Assembly (NCBI GenBank): GCA_941918925.1 | Contig: OW799234.1 | Coordinates: forward strand, 59,066,968 to 59,130,967 | Length of the DNA stretch: 64,000 nucleotides | Reading direction: 5' to 3' | DNA from: Phyto melanocephala | Lineage: Eukaryota > Arthropoda > Insecta > Diptera > Rhinophoridae | Part shown: one piece after another, positions 56,350 to 64,000 of the stretch | Layout: each line of letters begins with the position of its first letter | Position numbering within the stretch: position 1 is the first letter of the stretch | Made by a program: the position numbers and the translations under genes | The notes under the pieces: model-generated | The model's input: the letters and a program-made list of their open reading frames with translations, nothing else | The model's database searches: none | What the model was told of the DNA's origin: nothing

Positions 56350-59300
56350 ATTTAATTAGTTTTTAATTCAAAATTAATTTAATCGAGCTGAGAAGCGGGA
56401 CCATTTGCTCGAGTTAGTTTAACAGACCACAATATCTGACGAAAATCGAAGCCAGATTTTAAATTATCACACTACTGATAAGTTCACCAGGCATCTTAAT
56501 AGGAATTGAAGAAAGTCAACATCAAAAGTAATTTAATTTCTATAGAATATCTTCCAATAAAATATTTTACAAATAAATTTGTATTTAAGCCCATTATTGG
56601 CCTTTTTCGAAAAACTATACTTGATTTTTTTTTTAAACATGATTACTTTTATTCAGTCCTTTTGTCACTATTTTGAATATTTACACATGTTTTGGATCAC
56701 AGCCACGAATACTCCATATCTAGAGTTATTTTAAAACTCTTCTGTTTATACCCTATAACCAAACAAGGATCAAAATATACCTACCCCAAAATATTTTTTT
56801 CTTTGATAAGTAAAAGTAAACGCAATAATTCATATATTTTAATTTTAATAGAAATATGAAGCCGCGCTTGCGTGAAACACAACATGGAATATATTTCTGT
56901 AAAAGTTTATTAAAATGCGCTTTTCAAATGTGGCACTTTTGAACATTAAAGTTAAATCAGCATACAAAAAACAAATTAATAGAGATTGTTGGACACAAGT
57001 GGATATCGCCTTTTCGACGTAGATATGACATATATGAATATATATCACTCACAAAGGCTTAAGCACTTAAAACCCTTTCCATTTATGGTTGTACAGCTTA
57101 AGAATCACTGCTATAAGATGGTATTAGAAATTCGTTGCCAAATTATTACTTCATTTATTATCGTTACGAATTGTTTTTTCTTCTATTTACTATATGTAAC
57201 TTCTTAAGAAGGGGTATAGTTTGAAAATTTTTGGCACTGGTCTTTAATGGTGGTTAGAAATTGACATGATTTTTATGAGAATGTAGTTGCTAGTGTTTGT
57301 GATGTTAAACAAAGTGGTGGTGGTGTAGTAGTGATGGTTTTTAGATTTGTTGGGTTATTTAATGAAAATCGACATACCTTATGGAATTACACCTTTTCGT
57401 TTACACATACATACTTATACTAGCGCATTTATATCCAAGGAGATTTCCACAGTAATACACATGAAATTAATGGAAATAAGAACATGTTTTTGACAAACTA
57501 AATTACAACTGACATGATGTCTGTCTACTGACGCAGAATGTGAACGCACTGTTGCCTTCTGCTTATATTCATCATCTATAAAATGCTTATGAAGTTTGCC
57601 GAGAAGTACAAAAAGGTAAAAAGTGTTTTACTTCTATCGTTGTCATTAAAAATTAGGGGAAATTATATAATTAAAGAAAGTGAAGAAAATTTTGTAACTC
57701 AAAAAATTTAATTCACATTAAAATATTTAAAGAGAAACACAATTAGTGTTTTGCTTTAAATATTAAATTCTACTCAAAATAATCATAAATACGTGTTCAC
57801 GAACTTGGTATCGTGTACAAGAGTTTAAAAACTTTAAGCTCTTTTAGAATTTAGTATTTTTTATTCAATTTGAGTCATCACCATGATCATCACTATGATT
57901 ACCATTGTGTAAGTTGCATAACCATTGTACTAAACATTTAAAATAATACCCATTTTAGTTAATACTCGTATGTTACAATATCTAACAGACAATTTTTTTG
58001 TTTTCCTCTGTAAAACACATACGAGTTATGTACAAATGTACATTTACAAAATAAACCCCTTTCCCTCTCACGATAAAATTCTTTTTGTTTGGCTGTGTAG
58101 AGCACAAAAAATATAAAATCTTTAGTGAATAACAACCTGAACATGTTTGACATTTTCCAGGCCATTCAATTTTTTACAAACAATTTTGTCCATAACCATT
58201 TTTTTCTCAACATATCTATACGTTCAAATGTATTGTTGTCTAAATATTCTATAATGTCATTTTATATGGAAATTTATAAACATATATGTACGTATGTATG
58301 TATGTTTGCATGTATAAAAGTTTTTTACTTTTATATAAAAAAACGACGTATAAATTGTAACAAGAGATAGTGTTATTCATCTAACAAGTTGAAACAGCAA
58401 CAAGCAAATATGGTATGACTTTGAAGCCAATTTATGTTGTTTTTTTCCTGCTTCCATTTCAAAAGTTGACAAAAGAATTTTTCGACAATGTCTAGGTTTG
58501 TCGACTACAAATAAAGCTACAAGTAAAATATCTATTGGTTTATGCATGGGAGTTATAATTTTTTTAAACGTCAAGTATAAAGGTTGTACAAGTATGAATT
58601 TGTACACAAATCGGCAAAAAAAAATGTTGCAAAGAATTAAAATTCAACACGATAACAACGTTTATGTTTTCAAAATAACATAATAATATTACCCAGTGAA
58701 CAATTTGAATAAGCATTTGGATAGAATCGTTTCGTTTTGTTTTATCGTTTTGTTGAATCTTTTTCTGTTTCTGTGGATACATATCAGATTCCCAGTTTTA
58801 ATTCATAGTAATTGGATAGATTCTCCAAATCATCCTAATAGTTGTTACTTTTATGTTTTAACATTTATACACGCAAAGAAAACTCATTTTATCATATATT
58901 TTGTTACGATAATCAACTGATTGTTTGAACTTTATCAGTTAATGTTTAATTTTTCAACAAAAATTAATATTGTTATCCTTAAAAAAAAGTATAATTTACG
59001 TAATTATAATGACAAAAATAGTATGATGTCAAAAATTAAATTATATTCGAAACATTTTTAAATTACAAATAATTAAAATAATAGTATGATTACAAAGCAA
59101 TCAAGCTATGATTGTTTCTAATAATAATTTGATTTCAACTCTTATTCTTCATGCTGAATAAATTCTTATTATTTTAAAAGTTTGTGATTTAAAAAAAGTA
59201 TACAAAAATTTTAAAAAAAATAAAAAAATTAAATTAAAGAAAAGAAAAAATGTAAGCAAATATTGGCATAGAAAGTTCTGTTTAATAACTTAAGTACAAT

Positions 59301-59625
59301 GAATATGATAAATAATTATTTATTTTTTAAATATAAATTTGATTTTTTAAGTCCCTACAAGCAGCTTAGGGCCAAAGCAAGTAACTTCAAATATTTTGTA
59401 TTTTTTGCTAGATATTTGATTTCGTTCCAATTTAAGTTTAATTTGCACACCTCAATTGCTCTTTGGTTTATGTAGGTATGCGATGGTCGACCTGTACTGA
59501 GTATCCCCTGTGGAATTCACTGTTTGTTTTGTTTTCCAGTGTCGCCTAATGGTTTCTTCATTAAGTGTGAAATATCCAGGAGGACATCTATTTGCTTTAT
59601 TTATTTTGGATCAGATGCGTAGATA
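56350..59625. other. Long non-coding stretch
   Basis: Small frames at 56986-57207, 58125-58370 and 58696-58920 show only AT-driven composition. The part 58870-59150 is rich in TATGAT/ATCATA motifs, as at 8550-8900. No gene supported. Confidence 0.4.
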
Positions 59626-59629
59626 TTTG

Positions 59630-60258
59630 TTTACGCCCATAAAAAAATGTATAATTTTTAGCTTCTTGCACTGGACCGATTTCGCTGAAACTTTGCACAC
59701 ATATTGAACTATCATGACTATACAATTTCGTGATTAGAAAAGTGGGTAGTGTCACTCTCATATCATTTTCAGCTACTTGAACTTCACCGATTTTTCTGAA
59801 ACTTTGCACACATATTGAGCTTTCATGACTATATAGTTTCGTGATTAGAAAAGTAGGCAGTGCCATGCCCATAAAAATAAGTTATTATTTTCAGCTATTT
59901 TCACGCAAATCAATGGCTCCCACCGATTTGCCTTTCAACTACAAGCGACTACAGTTTCCAGTTCACCTTGCCTTCGCTATTACCAGCAACAAAGCTCAAC
60001 AACAATCTCTGCGTGTTGCAGGATTGAATTTGGAAAATTCATGATTTTTACATGGCCAACTGTACGTCGCATGCTCCCGAAAGCGAACACCAAAAAATTT
60101 TTTAATTTTTACAGCAAATGGATAAACCAAAAATATTCTATGCCCACTTGCATTACAATAAGAATCAATAAAATATTATTTTTTATATATTCAATTAAAA
60201 TTAAGATTGCATTTTTATTCATTAAAGGGGGGTAGCAACGCGCGCCGAGCTTGGCTAG
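59630..60258 (+). mobile_element. Helitron 3' end with helicase remnant
   Basis: Ends GTAGCAACGCGCGCCGAGCT then TGGCTAG|T at 60258, the Helitron CTAG/T end with a GC-rich subterminal region, matching the end of the minus-strand Helitron at 15678. Upstream are two copies of a 111-bp repeat (CTGAAACTTTGCACACATAT at 59685 and 59796), also shared with that element. The 5' end is not identified. Confidence 0.7.
59913..60160 (+). pseudogene. Helitron Rep/helicase (Pif1-type), C-terminal tip
   Basis: The frame reads MAPTDLPFNYKRLQFPVHLA, FAITSNKAQQQSLRVAGLNL, ENS, a stop, FLHGQLYVACSRKRTPKNFL, IFTANG, a stop, TKNILCPLAL. This is the last part of Pif1-like helicases carried by Helitrons: FPVxLAFAMTINKAQGQSL is helicase motif V and HGQLYVACSR motif VI, whose Arg contacts ATP. 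Here the Gly of motif V is Gln (KAQQQSL). Two stops lie in one continuous frame without frameshifts. The Rep nuclease and the rest of the helicase are missing. The position just upstream of the CTAG end fits Helitron gene order. Confidence 0.8.
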
Positions 60259-60711
60259 TTGCATGATAATTTTAAGTAAACATAATAGTGATAGCGTGCA
60301 ACCATTATATGTTTTAAACATAGTTGTACAATTCAATCATAGTATGTTGCTAAGAAACTATGTTTACCACAACCATGATTTTTGTTTGTGTGTAGAAATA
60401 AAAATACTTCAGCTGGACTTTTTCTAGCTCGCAGTTTGACCTGAAACCTGCTAAAAGTTTGAACATAACTTTGCAATTTTAGTCCAAAATCAAAAATATC
60501 ATAACAAGAGTTTTCATTCAATGTAATTGTTTTAATGGCTAAGATCTAACGATTTCAACGATTTCAGCTTAGTATAGCAATTTTTCATCTTCCATCAACG
60601 AGAGAGATAAATAGTTCAGATGTTAGAAAACTTCTTTTAAAATTTCAGTTTAAAAAAATATTCTTTATATGCAGGAAATACCAAAAATGCTCAGTCAGTT
60701 CACCATTTCAC
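60259..60711. other. Non-coding stretch between Helitron and transposase remnant
   Basis: Contains CAACCATTATATGTTTTAAA and AACTATGTTTACCACAACCA, palindromic TATG/CATA motifs resembling the decayed MITE-like sequence at 61020-61200. No coding motif. Confidence 0.4.
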
Positions 60712-60970
60712 CATGAATAGTTTAAAAACCGAACAACACTTGCAAATCACAGAATTTTACTGTCAAAATTCTTGCGATATGTGGTTAGTAAATTACATCC
60801 ATTTTATGGTCGTTATAATCGACCTACCAAACATGCTCTTTTATTGGTTGTGACCAATTTACTTATCAATTTCAATTTATTGGACATTAGTTCACTAAAC
60901 CATGTTCGAAGAGTGGGAACCGATCAATTTTCAAAATTATTATTCAATTACCTGGAAGGTACCGAGCGAT
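60712..60970 (+). pseudogene. DD41D-like transposase, N-terminal HTH domain
   Basis: The ATG at 60712 opens MNSLKTEQHLQITEFYCQNS then C. After one frameshift the next frame gives VSKLHPFYGRYNRPTKHALL then LVVTNLLINFNLLDI, matching the FYGRHNRPT helix-turn-helix motif and the VTKFETNFSLLD linker of this transposase family. The match stops at about 60970, before the catalytic domain. It preserves the HTH part that is deleted in the copy at 34973. Confidence 0.7.
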
Positions 60971-60974
60971 GATT

Positions 60975-63900
60975 ATAAACATGTCTATGTCTGTGTCGTT
61001 AGTTGATGAATTTATACCATAAACCTGCACAAAAAAATAACCTTATTGTGGCAATCGTTTTCTAAGAGCAACAAACTATGTTTTAAATTAACGATTATAT
61101 TTCAAACATAAAATGGTTGTAATTTACCAATATTATATTTAATTTAAGCATGACTCGATTATTATATCATGACTGAAAACTTGATATGTTTATTTTCTTT
61201 TTTCTAAAACGCAATTTTTTTTTACGAAAACAAATTTCTGTGTAAGATTCTAAGGGTGTGTTGGCACTCAACAATCTCAAACAGCGGCCGATCCAACATA
61301 ATATACGCACATGCATATGGTCCTAGAAAGCCATCAGTTGAAAGTAAAATAAGCCACAGAATGGATCCCAGGGCAGTCGCCGTATAAGCCAGTTATCGCA
61401 TTAGTGGTAATGCCAAATAACTATTGGAATGCTCAAGTTAAACTTTAATTTGAACAAAGTGATTTAGTATTTACGCACAAAAACATTTAATTTAAATTAT
61501 AGCTTATGCTATTTATTGTAGTTTTTTATTACTAAAACTTTTTATATTTAATTTTTTTATCATTTTAACATTTATTTTTAATTTTTTTTTTTAAATTTCA
61601 AAAAATTTTTGGTTTTTTTTTTAAACATGTAAAATATTAAAATAATAAAATGGAAAGAAGGACATAATGTGGTTTTAATTTTTTTTTGTAGACAAAAATA
61701 TTTTCCCGCCTTTTTTAAAAAAGTTGTTTTTTGAACAATTTTAATATTTTTAATTGTATTATTTGTGTTAATTTTAAAAGCTTTCCCTGAAGAATCTACC
61801 CAATGTGTTAGCGAAATATCGGAATAAATAAAAATAATTTTTATATAAAAAAGTGATCTGTAGCTCAAAAAAAATTAAAACAACATAAAAACAAAATATT
61901 TATCATCAAAAAAATTAAAGGTTGATACAGCAGTTTTAGATAAAATATAATGAATTTTTCTTATTTCCAATACTTTTAAATATAATCTTATTTTTGCAAA
62001 CACATCATACTATATTTGTCATAAAATTGTAAAAAGACAAGCATATCAAAGACTTCATTAACAGTGAAGATTAAATAATAAAATTAATAATAAAAATTGA
62101 TTGATTGTTTACCGTGGCGAAAAATATCTATTATTCGTATCCGATTTCCACATATTATTATAGAGATGATAATATAATCGTTGTGATCATGTAAGTACAT
62201 GTTTTTTTTTTGCTTGTGTTAAGTGGCGAATTTGGTTAACAATTAGAATTACATTCTAAATGTCAAAAGGATGGACAGACCACCTACGTAGCCATGGACA
62301 ATATATATTTTCATCTTATTTCTTATAGTCCCAAATTAGCATTACATTTACTGTTGTAAATTTTCCGGTTTTTTTTTAAAACAAAATATTGAAAGATCTC
62401 CAGGTACTACGTTTTGAAAGCAAGATGATTAAATTAAAAACAGAACAATTAAGGTATCATTTAATAATCTTTGAATGTTTGTAAATCCCACATAAACATA
62501 ATATGATATTATATAACCACAAATAGTCTAAAATAATCATAATATGATCGCACATATATTAAAAATGGTTATCTTTATTTTATTTAGATGGATTTTGTTA
62601 TCTGAAGTGCTATTATAATTGGTAAAATTTTTGAAAACGTAATAAGATAAGCATAAAAAGTTAGTTTATTAAAAGAAATATCATGTTTGTATAATTTTTT
62701 AAAGACTTTTTGTCTAAAAAATATTTTACAAAGATTTTATTACAAATCGTACAAAAAGTATATAAGAGAATTCAGCAAAAAATGTGTCTAAATTTGAAAA
62801 CAGAATTTGTTATTATTCCCTTTAAAATGGACTGCCAAAAAATTATTTGTTAGAGAAGTACTATAAACTCTTTTACCAAAAAACAAATTTATGAAAAATA
62901 GGAATCTAAGGAAACTCTTTTTTATAAAAATGAATTGTAACTGAATTAAAAAAAATATTTAAATATTTAGTTACTTATTTCCCCACAACTCTTTTCAAAG
63001 TTTTGTAGGCTTATTTTGTTCATTCACATCTCAAATATCACATTCAAATTTTTTAGTTCGTTAAATTGGGTCACTGTTTGCCAAGACAATAGATCTTATG
63101 AATAACAGCAACAACAGCAATAACGAAGTGTGCATATAAAATAGCAATACGACAGATAATAAGATGCAAATTTGATTTGTAACCAATTTCTTTGAATAAA
63201 TGGATAAAGTAGGTGTTTAACATTGGAAGCAACTCTCCATCTTCTTAACAACTTTTAATACTTTATTTATAAATTCACAAAAAAAACCTGGAGAATTTTT
63301 TCTTGTTTTAAATCCTTTGAGGAGAGGGTCACTTTCACTTAAGTATCATTCTGACTACAGTTGTAAATAAGGAATATGGAATGGTGGTGAGTTTGAGTGT
63401 GGGTCAAAATGCTTGTACGGAATAATTGCACAACATTTTCAAAGATTAAGGGATTTTCCACCAGCTACCAAATATTCTCCCCTTCTAGTATTTTCTCTCC
63501 TTTGAAATTGTATGTACATATTGTAAAACATGCAAACATGTTTTTTTTTACTATTAAAAGTCCTTCTTGAGTCCTAAAAAAGGTTTAAAGGCATTTTTAA
63601 CATTTTTTATTTGTTTTTTTTTTTGTAAAAAAAGAAGGAAAAGGCAGTAAAACGTTTGTGTTAAATACTTTTATTGAGATGATAAGTCTTTTATTAGCCA
63701 GACCTAAGTAAACAGTAGCAGCCAGCAGTAGCTGAGAAAAAAAAGGCTAAACAGATAAAGAAATAACAAAAAAAAAAATCTCAGTCATTTTATGATGTTA
63801 AAATAACATTTATTTAAAGAAATTGACATGTTGTTTTATGACATCTAAACTCTTGCAAGGATTATTTGTTTTGCAAATAAAAACAAACGACTAAAACGGA

Positions 63901-64000
63901 ATTATTTTTTATATTAAATTAATTAAAGATCCTAAATAAAGTAATTAAAGTGAAATTCGAATTTATTTGCAATTTTGTAAAGATTTGAGGATTTGTAGCA
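60975..64000. other. Non-coding AT-rich stretch to the window end
   Basis: No recognised gene. The parts 61020-61200 and 62480-62590 hold TATGAT/ATCATA-rich sequence. A less AT-rich patch at 61255-61425 and a CAACAG run near 63110 were examined without result. Confidence 0.4.

Noticed and set aside
1..64000. LTR retrotransposons or retrovirus-like genes
   Set aside because: No protease, integrase or LTR-type reverse transcriptase motif and no paired long terminal repeats were seen. The reverse transcriptase sequences found are of non-LTR type.

Overview
The window is AT-rich nuclear DNA from an insect, most likely a higher fly (Diptera: Brachycera). The evidence is the mini-me-like repeats carrying TA and CCGTCTGT/GACGGACA microsatellites, the degraded Tc1/mariner, piggyBac, pogo and Helitron coding fragments, a tRNA-derived SINE and non-LTR retrotransposons. 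No host protein-coding gene, rRNA or tRNA gene could be supported. The stretch reads as an intergenic region or a very large intron that has served as a landing ground for transposons. Almost every region with coding character is a broken transposase, helicase or reverse transcriptase.

Layout. 1-4300: half of a mariner-type MITE joined to a 2-kb repeat with a 288-bp tandem array (called family B here), then two opposed copies of a mini-me-like repeat with a tRNA-like end (family A), then a transposase fragment. 6270-7465: a DUF4817-type transposase fragment, a SINE piece and a minus-strand mariner. 9283-14500: a second mariner-type MITE, a Tc1-like remnant and a small MITE. 15285-17626: Helitron end, deleted piggyBac-like element, SINE with perfect target-site duplication. 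20080-24670: families A and B again, a pogo-like transposase C-terminus, a MITE nested in a family A copy, and a LINE split by a MITE. 28096-35960: a large TTGTCAGA-rich inverted-repeat element, a second copy of the mariner-MITE plus family B composite, and three DD41D-like transposase remnants. 36946-38377: the best preserved LINE reverse transcriptase. 40044-42719: a complete 2.7-kb inverted-repeat DNA transposon. 45991-60970: further MITEs, one multicopy-protein pseudogene, a decayed transposase, a Helitron helicase end and a transposase helix-turn-helix remnant. 60970-64000: no recognisable gene.

The most interesting item is the 40044-42719 element. It has about 40-bp terminal inverted repeats and one broken gene for a DUF7869-type protein (name from memory) with transposase-like acidic motifs, a family for which I recall no described biology. 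An internally deleted derivative of it sits at 23948-24266 inside a LINE. An otherwise unrelated MITE at 49774-50205 has the same terminal design with exact spacing: TGTGAC (TGTAAC at one end), 11 bases, then AAAGGGACC. Together these suggest a little-described DNA transposon group that mobilises several non-autonomous families in this genome.

Limits: all family names come from reading translated motifs by eye. Boundaries of diverged elements are approximate and no alignment or database search was possible.
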